Assembly (NCBI GenBank): GCA_036824465.1 | Contig: DAITAC010000021.1 | Span: 1 to 46,046 of the forward strand | Length of the DNA: 46,046 nt | Direction: 5' to 3' | Source: JAKOQB01 sp036824465 | GTDB taxonomy: Bacteria > Pseudomonadota > Gammaproteobacteria > Burkholderiales > Burkholderiaceae_F | Shown: piece after piece, positions 24,144 to 33,129 of the stretch | Numbering within the stretch: the first letter of the stretch is position 1 | Layout of the letters: every line of letters begins with the position of its first letter | Notes under the pieces: generated by a model | The model's input: only the letters and a program-made list of their open reading frames with translations | Database searches by the model: none | Told to the model about the DNA's origin: nothing | Position numbers and translations under genes: made by a program

Positions 24144-25580
24144 ATGCTACGCAGCACCAAGATCGTCGCGACCCTTGGCCCGGCATCCAGCGATCCGCTG
24201 GTGCTGCAACGGATGCTGGCGGCGGGCGTCGATGTGGTGCGCTTTAACTTCTCACACGGCAAACCTGAAGATCACCTGGCGCGCGCGAAACTGATTCGTG
24301 CGGCGGCCGATGCGTGCGGCCGCGAGATCGCAATCATGGGAGATTTGCAGGGACCGAAGATTCGTGTCGGCCGGTTCGAACACGGCAAGGTCAGCCTGGT
24401 CGCCGGTGCGCGCTTTGTCCTCGATGCCGAGTGCCAGATCGGCACGGTGGAGCGCGCCGGCCTCGACTACAAGGACCTGCCGCGCGATGTGAAGCCCGGC
24501 GATGTGTTGCTGCTCAATGACGGGCTGATCGTGCTGGATGTCGAGCGCGTAACCGGCACCGAGATCTACACGGTGGTCCGCCTGGGCGGCGAACTGTCGA
24601 ACAACAAGGGCATCAACAAACAGGGTGGGGGACTGTCGGCGCCGGCGCTGACTGCCAAGGACGTGCGCGACATCGAAACTGCGATGGAGTGCGGCGCCGA
24701 TTACATCGCGGTGTCATTCGTCAAGAATCGCACCGATGTCGAGATGGCGCGGCGTCTTGCCGTGATCGCTGGCGAGCGCCACGGTATCAAGCCGCAGGTG
24801 ATTGCCAAGATCGAGCGCGCCGAGGCGATCCCGGTGCTCAAGGACATTGTCGACGCGGCCGACGGCATCATGGTCGCGCGCGGCGACCTGGCGGTCGAAG
24901 TCGGCAACGCGGCCGTGCCCGCGTTGCAGAAGCGGATGATCAAACTGGCACGCGAGGCCAACAAGCTCGCGATCACCGCTACGCAGATGATGGAGTCAAT
25001 GATCGTCAACGCATCGCCGACGCGCGCCGAGGTCAGCGACGTTGCCAACGCAGTGCTCGATGGCACCGATGCGGTGATGCTGTCGGCCGAGACCGCGACC
25101 GGCAAGTACCCGGTTGAAGTCGTCGAGACGATGGCAGCCATCGTCGAGGCGGCGGACCGCTCCGAGGCGGTCGAACTCGATACCCAGTTTCTCGACCAGA
25201 CCTTTGCGCGCGTCGACCAGTCGATCGCCTACGGGGCGCTTTTCACCGCCTATCACCTGCGCTGCGCCGCGATCTGCGCGCTGACCGAGTCCGGTTCAGT
25301 CACGTTGTGGATGAGTCGACACGACATCGACATCCCCATTTTCGCGCTCACGCAAAGCGTGGCGACGCAACGGCGGCTGGCGCTGTATCGGAATGTGCAG
25401 CCGCTGCACCTGCCGATGTCGAGCGATCGCGACACCACGCTGCGCGCGGCCGAGCAGCTTCTGCTTGAGCAGGGCCGTGTGAAGCGCGGCGACCTGATCG
25501 TGATGACGGTCGGCGAACCGATGGGTCAGGCAGGCGGTACGAACACGCTCAAAATTGTGCGGGTTGGAGAACGTATCTGA
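24144..25580 (+). CDS. pyk: Pyruvate kinase
   Basis: 478 residues. RSTKIVATLGPASSD, VVRFNFSHG, GDLQGPKIRVG, the IAKIERAEAIPV active-site lysine segment, MVARGDLAVEVG and ITATQMMESM are all present, followed by the C-terminal regulatory domain. Converts PEP and ADP to pyruvate and ATP. The window also encodes PPDK (28411-31203), which runs the opposite way, so the two must be differentially controlled. Start ATG is four bases after the pgk stop. Confidence 0.97.
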   Translation: MLRSTKIVATLGPASSDPLVLQRMLAAGVDVVRFNFSHGKPEDHLARAKLIRAAADACGREIAIMGDLQGPKIRVGRFEHGKVSLVAGARFVLDAECQIGTVERAGLDYKDLPRDVKPGDVLLLNDGLIVLDVERVTGTEIYTVVRLGGELSNNKGINKQGGGLSAPALTAKDVRDIETAMECGADYIAVSFVKNRTDVEMARRLAVIAGERHGIKPQVIAKIERAEAIPVLKDIVDAADGIMVARGDLAVEVGNAAVPALQKRMIKLAREANKLAITATQMMESMIVNASPTRAEVSDVANAVLDGTDAVMLSAETATGKYPVEVVETMAAIVEAADRSEAVELDTQFLDQTFARVDQSIAYGALFTAYHLRCAAICALTESGSVTLWMSRHDIDIPIFALTQSVATQRRLALYRNVQPLHLPMSSDRDTTLRAAEQLLLEQGRVKRGDLIVMTVGEPMGQAGGTNTLKIVRVGERI

Positions 25581-25638
25581 CGCGGCAGTCGATCGCCGCG
25601 ATTGAAGCCCTCGCTCACCGACCGCGTGGGGCGATTGC

Positions 25639-27072
25639 GTGAAGCACGACGAACGACTCCTCCGAGCAGGGATTCGCGACGCGGCCGTGCTATGTGCCGC
25701 GCTGTTTCTTGCCGCCTGCGCGCAATTTCCGACGCGGCCCGCGATCGGCCCGATTGTCGATATTCCGCCCAGCGTCGCAGCGCCTGCGACCGCGTCGCTT
25801 TCGTCGTTCTACGCGACGGCGTCGGCACGACGTGACACCGCCGAGCGCGTGTGGAGCCTGATCGACGAGCGTTTCTACGACCCGAAGTTCAACGGCAGCG
25901 ATTGGCAGCGCACACGCGAGCGCTTTGTGCCACGGGCCGAATCGGCGCGCAGCGACGCTGAGTTCTACTCGGCGCTAAAGGCGATGGTCGGCACGCTGCG
26001 GGACTCGCACACGCAGGTGCTGACGGCGCGCGAGACAGTCGATCGGCGTCGCTTCGTCTCGCCGCGGCTGGGGTTCAACATCGGCTGGATCGAGCAGCGC
26101 GTGACGATCGTGGAGGTCGAGCCTGATTCGCCAGCATCTGCTGCGGGAATTCGCGCCGGCGATGTCATCCGCGCCGTCAACGGCACGCGCTTCGATGAAG
26201 CATTCCTGCATGCGGCTCGAAACACGCTTCGCGAAGCCGAACCGGTCGCCGTCGAACCGACGCTCGACCTTGCGGCCGAGGCACGTCCGAGCGCGGCGGA
26301 TGGTGAGCGCGAACGCGTGCTGCGGGCAGCGGCGCGCGTTGTGCGAAGTGCCGCCGGAACGCCACCCGCGCTCATTCCGGTGCAGTTCGAACTGGAACGC
26401 GACGCCGGGGCTGTTGCCAAAGCGACCCTGACCGCTGCGCTGGCAACGCGGCCGCCAAGCGCCGAGTTCCGCATGCTCAATCAGAGCGTTGCCCTGATTC
26501 GATTCACGCGGTTCCTGCCCGAGGTCCGTCACGCGGTCGAGCGCGCGTTGCTCGAGGCGCAGCCGGCGCGCGCGATCATCATTGACCTGCGCGGCAACGG
26601 CGGCGGCCTGTTCGAGTTCTATCGCTGGTTTGCCGGCCAATTCCTGCCCGAACAGCGCACGGTGATGCGTACTTTGCGGCGGGAGCGAACGACAGGGCAG
26701 CAGGACAGTGGCGAAGTACGTGCGGGTGGCATCGAGGCGCCGCTGCTGCAACCGCTCGCGATTCTCGTCGACTCACGTACCGCCAGTGCAGCCGAACTTA
26801 CCGCGGTGACCTTGGTTGAACAGCGGGGTGCGCTGCTCGTCGGCGATTCGACCTGCGGCTGCGTGGTCGGCGTGCGCGCGGAGTACGTGCTGCCGGATGG
26901 TGGCGGTCTGCGCATCAGTGAAACAGGTTTTGTCTCGGCGCGCGGAGCACTGATGGAGAGACATCCAACCGTCCCCATGATTCGGGTCGCGCCGACCCTC
27001 GCAGACCTCAGAGCCGGGCGCGATGTCGTGCTGGATGAAGCGCGCCGCCGACTTCTGGCAAGCCTGCAGTGA
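25639..27072 (+). CDS. S41-family peptidase lipoprotein with PDZ domain
   Basis: 477 residues from GTG. Lipoprotein signal with lipobox FLAAC, an N-terminal helical region (about 60-125), a PDZ-like part (GWIEQRVTIVEVEPDSPASAAGIRAGDVIRAVNG, as two halves around residue 150-190), and the S41 core (IIIDLRGNGGGLFEF; VDSRTASAAELTAV with the nucleophile serine). In C-terminal processing proteases the general-base lysine follows in a T-F-G-K motif; here the equivalent reads STCGCVVG, so the lysine is absent. It may use another base, as the tricorn-like branch does, or be weakly active. Periplasmic, outer- or inner-membrane anchored. Lies between pyk and fba with no obvious metabolic link. Confidence 0.8.
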   Translation: MKHDERLLRAGIRDAAVLCAALFLAACAQFPTRPAIGPIVDIPPSVAAPATASLSSFYATASARRDTAERVWSLIDERFYDPKFNGSDWQRTRERFVPRAESARSDAEFYSALKAMVGTLRDSHTQVLTARETVDRRRFVSPRLGFNIGWIEQRVTIVEVEPDSPASAAGIRAGDVIRAVNGTRFDEAFLHAARNTLREAEPVAVEPTLDLAAEARPSAADGERERVLRAAARVVRSAAGTPPALIPVQFELERDAGAVAKATLTAALATRPPSAEFRMLNQSVALIRFTRFLPEVRHAVERALLEAQPARAIIIDLRGNGGGLFEFYRWFAGQFLPEQRTVMRTLRRERTTGQQDSGEVRAGGIEAPLLQPLAILVDSRTASAAELTAVTLVEQRGALLVGDSTCGCVVGVRAEYVLPDGGGLRISETGFVSARGALMERHPTVPMIRVAPTLADLRAGRDVVLDEARRRLLASLQ

Positions 27073-27182
27073 TGGGGGTCAGATCAGGTACGGCGTGCGC
27101 TCGAGTGTACGAGAGGCATCCATCTAAAATGCGTGCGACGAAGACTCTGACTTGACCCACGGATCGCAACTGGAGAATCGCA

Positions 27183-28247
27183 ATGGCCCTTGTATCGATG
27201 CGTCAGCTTCTGGATCACGCCGCCGAAAACGGGTACGGCTTGCCAGCTTTCAACGTCAACAACCTCGAGCAGGTGCAGGCAATCATGGAGGCCGCCGCCG
27301 AGGTCAACGCGCCGGTGATCATGCAAGCGTCCGCCGGCGCGCGTAAGTACGCTGGCGAGAATTTCCTCAAGCACCTGATCATCGCAGCGGTCGAGAGCTA
27401 CCCGAACATTCCGGTCGCCATGCACCAGGATCACGGCCAGAGTCCGGCGGTGTGTGAAGGTGCGATCAAGCTCGGCTTCTCCAGCGTGATGATGGATGGT
27501 TCGCTGCGCGAAGACGGCAAGACGGTGGCCGACTATGACTACAACTGGCAGACCACGCGGAAAGTCGTCGAGATGGCGCACGCAATCGGCGTGTCGGTTG
27601 AGGGCGAGCTTGGCTGCCTTGGCTCGCTTGAAACGATGCGCGGCGACAAGGAAGACGGCCACGGCGCCGAGATCACGATGACCAAGGAGATGCTGCTGAC
27701 CGACCCCGATCAGGCGGCGGACTTCGTCAAGAAGACGCAGCTTGACGCACTTGCCATCGCAATCGGCACGTCGCACGGCGCGTACAAGTTCACCCGCAAG
27801 CCGACTGGCGACATCCTTGCCATCGAGCGGATCAAGCAGATTCACCGGCGTATTCCGAACACCCACCTCGTGATGCACGGATCGTCAAGCGTGCCGCAGG
27901 ACCTGCTGGCCGAAATCCGCAAGTTTGGTGGTCAGATGAAAGAAACCTACGGCGTGCCGGTCGAGGAAATCCAGGAAGCCATCAAACACGGCGTGCGCAA
28001 GGTCAACATCGACACCGATATCCGGCTTGCAATGACCGCCGCGGTCCGCAAGTTCCTCTACGAGAATCCCGGCCACTTCGACCCGCGCGATTATCTGAAG
28101 CCGGCGCGCGCTGCCGCCAAGGCGATCTGCCGGCAGCGCTACCAGCAGTTTGGCTGCGAAGGACAGGCGGGCAGAATCAAGCCGCTTCCATTGCAGTCGA
28201 TCGCGCATAAGTACTCTACCGGTGAATTGAGTCAGCACGTGCACTGA
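27183..28247 (+). CDS. fba: Fructose-bisphosphate aldolase, class II (Calvin-cycle subtype)
   Basis: 354 residues, the length and sequence type of CbbA/FbaA of the Calvin-cycle subgroup. Zinc-ligand histidines are in PVAMHQDHGQSPAV and IAIGTSHGAYKF, and further substrate-site segments are LVMHGSSSVP and GVRKVNIDTDIRLAM. Catalyses reversible condensation of dihydroxyacetone phosphate and glyceraldehyde 3-phosphate, and sedoheptulose-bisphosphate formation in the Calvin cycle. GGAG six bases before ATG. Ends at a strong terminator (28270-28293). Confidence 0.96.
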   Translation: MALVSMRQLLDHAAENGYGLPAFNVNNLEQVQAIMEAAAEVNAPVIMQASAGARKYAGENFLKHLIIAAVESYPNIPVAMHQDHGQSPAVCEGAIKLGFSSVMMDGSLREDGKTVADYDYNWQTTRKVVEMAHAIGVSVEGELGCLGSLETMRGDKEDGHGAEITMTKEMLLTDPDQAADFVKKTQLDALAIAIGTSHGAYKFTRKPTGDILAIERIKQIHRRIPNTHLVMHGSSSVPQDLLAEIRKFGGQMKETYGVPVEEIQEAIKHGVRKVNIDTDIRLAMTAAVRKFLYENPGHFDPRDYLKPARAAAKAICRQRYQQFGCEGQAGRIKPLPLQSIAHKYSTGELSQHVH

Positions 28248-28269
28248 GACTGCGCAACAGATGAGACCG

Positions 28270-28293
28270 ACGGCGCCTGCGGGCGCCGTTTTT
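28270..28293 (+). terminator. Rho-independent terminator after fba
   Basis: Perfect 8-base stem ACGGCGCC / GGCGCCGT with TGCG loop followed by TTTTT (28289-28293). It lies 22 bases after the fba stop and separates the glycolytic block from ppdK. Confidence 0.85.
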
Positions 28294-28410
28294 CCTGCGC
28301 TGTCGACTTGCCGGCAACAGGTTTCGCGGAGCAAGCGTTTGATGCCATTCGTCAACACCCTTCGGTCGCCGCCGCGCGATCCTTCGCTTGAAGAGTCCGA
28401 GGGGAATTCC

Positions 28411-31203
28411 ATGACTGCCAGGAACAAATGGGTGCATGCCTTCAGCGAAGGCGACGGCCGCAACAAGATGCTGCTCGGTGGCAAGGGTGCGAATCTGTGT
28501 GAAATGACCCGCATCGGACTGCCGGTGCCGCCGGGCTTCATCGTGACCACCGAAGCCTGCCTTGCGTATCTCGACGGTGGCCGCCTGCCGGACGGGTTGA
28601 TGGACGAAGTGCGCAGTCACGTTGCGCGGCTGGAGTCGGCGATCGGCAAGCGCTTCGGCGCGGCGCGTGACCCGTTGCTGGTGTCGGTGCGATCCGGCTC
28701 GGCGATGTCGATGCCCGGAATGATGGACACCATCCTGAATCTGGGCCTGAATCCGGCGTCACTCGAGGGCCTGATCCAGGCCACCGGCAATGAGCGCTTC
28801 GGCTGGGACGCGTGCCGGCGAATGATTCAGCTTTTCGGCAAGGTCGCGCTTGGCGTTCCGGACGAACTGTTCGACCACGAGATGATCGCGCTGAAGCAGG
28901 AGACCGGCGCACACCACGATGTCGATCTCGATGCACCACAACTGCGCTCGCTCGCGCGGCGCTTCCTCGACGTCGTATCCGGGCACACCGGCCGGCCTTT
29001 CCCGGAAGATCCGTACGAGCAACTCGAAACCGCGATCGCCGCTGTGTTCCGTTCGTGGAACGGCAAGCGCGCGATCGACTACCGGCGCCAGTTCAAGATC
29101 ACGCCGGCGATGGCCAATGGCACCGCCGCCAACGTATGCACGATGGTGTTCGGCAATCTCGGCAACGACTCGGCCACCGGTGTCGGCTTCACGCGCAACC
29201 CGGCGACCGGCGAACGCGTCGTGTTCGGCGAATATCTGACCAACGCGCAGGGCGAAGACGTGGTGGCAGGCATCCGCACGCCGAAACCGATCGCTGCGCT
29301 GGCGCAGGAAATGCCGCAGATGCACGCGGAGCTGATGGATCTCGCCGCAAAACTGGAGCGCCACTATCGCGAGGTGCAGGATTTCGAGTTCACCGTCGAG
29401 CGCGGCAAGTTGTATGCGCTGCAGACGCGCAACGGCAAGATGAATGCGCAGGCGATGGTGCGCACCTCGGTCGAGATGGTGCGCGAAGGCCTGATCGACG
29501 AACGCCAGGCGCTGCTGCGCGTGCCGCCGGCGATGTTCGAGCAGTTGATGGTTCCGCGCCTCGATCCGGGATTCAAGGGACAGCCGCTCGCTACCGGGCT
29601 GCCGGCGTCACCGGGCGCGGCGGCGGGTCAGATCGTGTTCGATGCGGACACGGCCGAAGCGCGGGGCAAGGCGGGCGAGAAGATCATCCTCGTACGCGAG
29701 GAAACGAAGCCGGAGGACATCCATGGCTTTTTCGCCGCGCAGGGCGTGCTGACCTCGCGCGGCGGCAAGACATCGCATGCCGCGGTGGTCGCGCGCGGCA
29801 TGGGCAAGCCGTGCGTGTCGGGTGCGGAAACGATCGTGGTCGACGTGCGCAACAAGGTCGCCCATGTCGGACCCGCGGAACTGAAAGAAGGCCAGGTCAT
29901 CACGATCGATGGCTCCACCGGCGCGGTTTACTTCGGCGAGGTGCCTACGGTCGAGGTCGAATTCACGCAGGACATGGCAACACTGCTGAAGTGGGCCGAC
30001 CAGGCCGCGCGACTGGGTGTGCGCGCCAACGCCGACACGCCGCGCGACGCGCTGCGCGCGCGCGAGTGGGGCGCACAGGGCATCGGCCTGTGCCGCACCG
30101 AGAGGATGTTCAACCAGATGGACCGTCTGCACGTCGTGCAAGAGATGATCCTCGCCGAGACGCCGGAGGCGCGCCATGCCGCGCTCGAGCGGCTGCGGCC
30201 GATCCAGAAGGAGGACTTCAAGGGCATGTTCAAGGCGATGGCGGGGTTGCCCGTGACGGTGCGATTGCTCGATCCACCGATGCACGAGTTCCTGCCAACG
30301 GTGGCGCAACTGGAACTCGAAATCGCGCACCTGAGGCACTTCCGCGAAGCGATCGCAAGCCTCGAAGAAATGCCCGAGACACTCAAGCTGCTCAATCCGC
30401 GGCTGCACCATCAGTACGAAGGCAGCCTGACAAAACTGCTCGGCGGACTCAGCGAGTTTAAGGAGTCGCACCTCGATGATGAACTGATCGCCAAGAAGGC
30501 CGACGTGCTGCGCAAGGTCAGGGCGCTGGCCGAAGTCAACCCGATGCTCGGCCATCGCGGCGTGCGGCTGGGGATCTCGCATCCGGAGATCTACGAGATG
30601 CAGATCCGCGCGATCCTCGAGGCGGCTGCCGACTGCGTGCGCGAAGGCATCGCGGTGGCGCCGGAGATCATGGTGCCCCAGGTGGTGACGGTGGAAGAAC
30701 TCAAGCGTATCGCAACACTCGTCAAACGCGTGCAAGCGGAGGTGGAAGCTGCGGCAGGTATCAAGGTGCCGCTGCGCTTTGGCAGCATGATCGAAGTGGT
30801 GCGCGCGTGTCTGCGCGCGGCGCGCATCGCGGAAACCGCGGAGTTCTTCTCGTTTGGCACCAACGATCTCACGCAGGCGACGTTTTCGTTCTCACGCGAA
30901 GACGCGGAAAACAAGTTCCTGCCCCTGTACTACGAGGCGGGCCTGCTGCAGGACAATCCGTTTGAAGTTCTTGACGTCAAGGGCGTGGGCGAATTGATGA
31001 AACTGGCAATCGCCAACGGTCGCGCGCAGCGCCCGGAACTGAAGGTCGGCATCTGCGGCGAACACGGCGGCGAGCCGCTGTCGATCCGCTTCTGTCATCA
31101 GGCCGGTCTCGACTACGTGTCGTGTTCGGGCCCGCGCGTGCCGATCGCGCGCCTGGCCGCGGCGCACGCCGCCTTGCTGGACGATGAACACCGTACCCAT
31201 TGA
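28411..31203 (+). CDS. ppdK: Pyruvate, phosphate dikinase
   Basis: 930 residues. N-terminal ATP-grasp part (LLGGKGANLCEM; SMPGMMDTILNLG), the mobile phosphohistidine domain with catalytic histidine and its neighbouring regulatory threonine in GGKTSHAAVVARGMGKP, and the C-terminal PEP/pyruvate barrel (FSFGTNDLTQATFSF; GICGEHGGEPLSI). Interconverts pyruvate, ATP and Pi with PEP, AMP and PPi. In an autotroph it can regenerate PEP for biosynthesis. The ATG at 28411 has GAGGGG upstream; the frame before it is non-coding and contains the fba terminator. The bifunctional regulatory protein that often accompanies PPDK is not in this window. Confidence 0.96.
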   Translation: MTARNKWVHAFSEGDGRNKMLLGGKGANLCEMTRIGLPVPPGFIVTTEACLAYLDGGRLPDGLMDEVRSHVARLESAIGKRFGAARDPLLVSVRSGSAMSMPGMMDTILNLGLNPASLEGLIQATGNERFGWDACRRMIQLFGKVALGVPDELFDHEMIALKQETGAHHDVDLDAPQLRSLARRFLDVVSGHTGRPFPEDPYEQLETAIAAVFRSWNGKRAIDYRRQFKITPAMANGTAANVCTMVFGNLGNDSATGVGFTRNPATGERVVFGEYLTNAQGEDVVAGIRTPKPIAALAQEMPQMHAELMDLAAKLERHYREVQDFEFTVERGKLYALQTRNGKMNAQAMVRTSVEMVREGLIDERQALLRVPPAMFEQLMVPRLDPGFKGQPLATGLPASPGAAAGQIVFDADTAEARGKAGEKIILVREETKPEDIHGFFAAQGVLTSRGGKTSHAAVVARGMGKPCVSGAETIVVDVRNKVAHVGPAELKEGQVITIDGSTGAVYFGEVPTVEVEFTQDMATLLKWADQAARLGVRANADTPRDALRAREWGAQGIGLCRTERMFNQMDRLHVVQEMILAETPEARHAALERLRPIQKEDFKGMFKAMAGLPVTVRLLDPPMHEFLPTVAQLELEIAHLRHFREAIASLEEMPETLKLLNPRLHHQYEGSLTKLLGGLSEFKESHLDDELIAKKADVLRKVRALAEVNPMLGHRGVRLGISHPEIYEMQIRAILEAAADCVREGIAVAPEIMVPQVVTVEELKRIATLVKRVQAEVEAAAGIKVPLRFGSMIEVVRACLRAARIAETAEFFSFGTNDLTQATFSFSREDAENKFLPLYYEAGLLQDNPFEVLDVKGVGELMKLAIANGRAQRPELKVGICGEHGGEPLSIRFCHQAGLDYVSCSGPRVPIARLAAAHAALLDDEHRTH

Positions 31204-31263
31204 GTTGTCTTGACCAGGACGCGACGGTACAGGCGATGTCCGAGCAAACTTGATCGTATTCAC

Positions 31264-31293
31264 TGACCGGTCGCGTTCGACCCGATCCGGTCA
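31264..31293. repeat. Inverted repeat downstream of ppdK
   Basis: TGACCGG (31264-31270) and CCGGTCA (31287-31293), perfect 7-base arms with a 16-base loop. No T-tract follows, so it is a weak terminator candidate at best, or a protein-binding dyad. Confidence 0.35.
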
Positions 31294-31394
31294 CCGGCTG
31301 TTCCACGAAGCAGTTGGTCAGATACTGTCGGAACTCTTTACAAAGCAAACAACATGATCTCGTCTGAGTCATGAAAATCAATTGGTTGGCGTCA

Positions 31395-31410
31395 CGGCAC
31401 GATTCTTGCG
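31395..31410 (+). promoter_or_regulatory. Candidate sigma-54 (-24/-12) promoter
   Basis: The sequence CGGCACGATTCTTGCG has the invariant GG (31396-31397) and GC (31408-31409) exactly ten bases apart and matches TGGCAC-N5-TTGC at all but the first base. It would start a transcript about 235 bases before the FHA gene. No enhancer-binding regulator is encoded nearby. Confidence 0.55.
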
Positions 31411-31655
31411 GCTATAGCCTTTCGGTAACTATTCGTCGTTCTAAAGGAGGAAGGCGACCGGGCCAACGACGTTTCCTTCCGTTGCTGGTCGTTCACGAAA
31501 AGCGCCCTGTTGCTGCCAGCGCTGGGGGGGCGTGACTTCTTTGACGAGCGCCAGCCCTTGGGTGCGTGCGCTTCTGAGCGTCGTGGCCTCGACACGACCA
31601 CGGGAAGCATGACTCCGGTGGCCCAACCATCTCGACCCTCAAGAACGAAGCGACC

Positions 31656-32861
31656 ATGGAGAAACTGCTTGTGACGCTTCAGGGCGTCGCGCTGCGCGAA
31701 GTCAGTCTGTCTCAAGACGAGACTACGATTGGCCGGCGAAGCCGTAATCGCCTGGTCATGGACAGCCTCGGCGTCAGCGGCGAACACGCTGTCGTGCGCC
31801 GCCACGGCAAGGACTTCTACATTGAAGACCTGGGGTCCACCAACGGCACCCTCGTCAATGGCCAACCGGTCAGAAGGCGGGTTTTGCAGTTGGGCGACAG
31901 CATTGAAATTGGCGAGTACCGACTGAAGTTCCTTGCTGACAGCGACGAGCATGGGATGGACGGCAACGCTGACCACGTCCCATCGCAGCCCCTGCCGAGC
32001 AGCTTCTTCGATCAAGAGCCAAAGACAATCCAGATTTCACCGGCTGTTCGTGTCGATGAAGCTCCTGCGCGCAATTCGCCGCGACTGCGCATCTTGTCCG
32101 GCACTAACGCAGGCCGGGAACTTCAGCTCAGAAAGATCCTGACGCGGCTTGGGCGCCTTGGATATCAGATCGCGGTTATCACGCGCCACCCGAACGGTTA
32201 CTTCATCGAACACCACCGTGGCGAAGTCTTCCCCAAGGTCAACGGGATCAATATCAGCTCGACAGCCTGTCAGCTTTTGGACAACGACGTCATCGAGGTG
32301 GCGGGCGTGACGATGGAGTTTCTGGATGACGGGCACTCTGATGCACTCAGGCGACGCTCGCAACCAAAGTCTGAGCCAGTTGCGCCGGCCGCAATCTCGG
32401 AATTGATGAGAACGTCGGCAACGCCCACGAACCCGACGCCAAGAAGCGCCAACGTGGGCGGAGATTACCTACGGCCTGGTCGAATCGGAAAAACGGAAGC
32501 TCAAAATTCGCCGACACGCGTAGGCTCGAAGGTGCGGCTGTCTCTGCCCCACTCCGCGACTGATCGGCTGCGCAACCTGCTGAACATCCGCACGCCCCGA
32601 GCGCTTCCAAAGCGTGGGCCGCGGCCGAATGCCGGTTCGCGGATCTGCCTCGAAAACCTGCGCATGACAGTGCAGGCTGGAATGACTGCCGAACTGTGGC
32701 GCTGGCTGCAAGAAGCTGGGTGGCGCGAGATCACGTATCGGCCCGATCGGCGCCGCTATTGCGAGATCCCGACAGAGAGCGTCTCTGAGTTAATCGACTG
32801 CGCCGCGGAGGAGCGACGTGATGTCCTGGACTCGTGCATCGGGCGCGCTCGGGAGGGTTGA
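31656..32861 (+). CDS. Twin FHA-domain protein with an uncharacterised C-terminal module
   Basis: 401 residues. The first FHA domain (1-95) has TTIGRRSRNRLVMDS, SGEHAVVRR and STNGTLVNGQ, so its phosphothreonine-binding residues are intact. The second (about 138-225) is degenerate: RLRILSGTNAGRELQL ... VNGINISS ... DNDVIEVAGVTMEFL, without the GR and SxxH residues. A Ser/Pro/Thr-rich linker follows (225-320) and then a compact module (about 327-395) with LWRWLQEAGWREITYRPDRR, which I cannot assign. The last residues run into an IS30 remnant. FHA proteins of this layout occur in betaproteobacteria; the phosphorylated partner is unknown, but a kinase is encoded at 7224-9014. Confidence 0.8.
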   Translation: MEKLLVTLQGVALREVSLSQDETTIGRRSRNRLVMDSLGVSGEHAVVRRHGKDFYIEDLGSTNGTLVNGQPVRRRVLQLGDSIEIGEYRLKFLADSDEHGMDGNADHVPSQPLPSSFFDQEPKTIQISPAVRVDEAPARNSPRLRILSGTNAGRELQLRKILTRLGRLGYQIAVITRHPNGYFIEHHRGEVFPKVNGINISSTACQLLDNDVIEVAGVTMEFLDDGHSDALRRRSQPKSEPVAPAAISELMRTSATPTNPTPRSANVGGDYLRPGRIGKTEAQNSPTRVGSKVRLSLPHSATDRLRNLLNIRTPRALPKRGPRPNAGSRICLENLRMTVQAGMTAELWRWLQEAGWREITYRPDRRRYCEIPTESVSELIDCAAEERRDVLDSCIGRAREG

Positions 32862-32932
32862 CCGCCCTTCCAACGCTCCCAAAGCTCAACCTTCTTCTCC
32901 CGTGACAATCCAGGGCGTCCAATCTTCGACAT
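32857..32932 (-). pseudogene. IS30-family transposase N-terminal remnant
   Basis: On the minus strand, MSKIGRPGLSREKKVELWERWKGGQ-like sequence (first 25 residues from 32932) is the characteristic start of IS30 transposases (GRPGLS..QK.ELW.RWK.GQ). Similarity stops at about 32857, precisely where the FHA gene ends, and no catalytic domain or terminal repeats remain. It is a scar of an old insertion or deletion, not a mobile element. Confidence 0.55.
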
Positions 32933-33129
32933 GCGCGGATCTCCCACTCGCAAATTGAATCAGAAGGTGCTGCATCGATCAGTTGAACCCGCCGCCGATT
33001 TCGGCCGATCTCGATCCACCATGATCTGACGCTGACTAACCGATAAAGCCTCGATTGCGACAGTCGGCTTGGCGCGATCAGCAAATCGAAGCACGGCCTG
33101 AAGGCGACGTTCTCTTCGGCGCCTGCGCG

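Larger units (their letters stand above)
31204..31655. other. Intergenic region between ppdK and the FHA gene
   Basis: 452 bases without a credible gene. It contains an inverted repeat at 31264-31293, a sigma-54-like promoter at 31395-31410 and a near-perfect ribosome site (AAAGGAGGAA, about 31443-31452) that is not followed by any start codon at a usable distance. The first half is lower in GC than its neighbours. Confidence 0.5.

Noticed and set aside
32857..33129. Intact IS30 element
   Set aside because: Only about 25 residues of the transposase start are visible; no catalytic domain, terminal repeats or target duplication can be seen.
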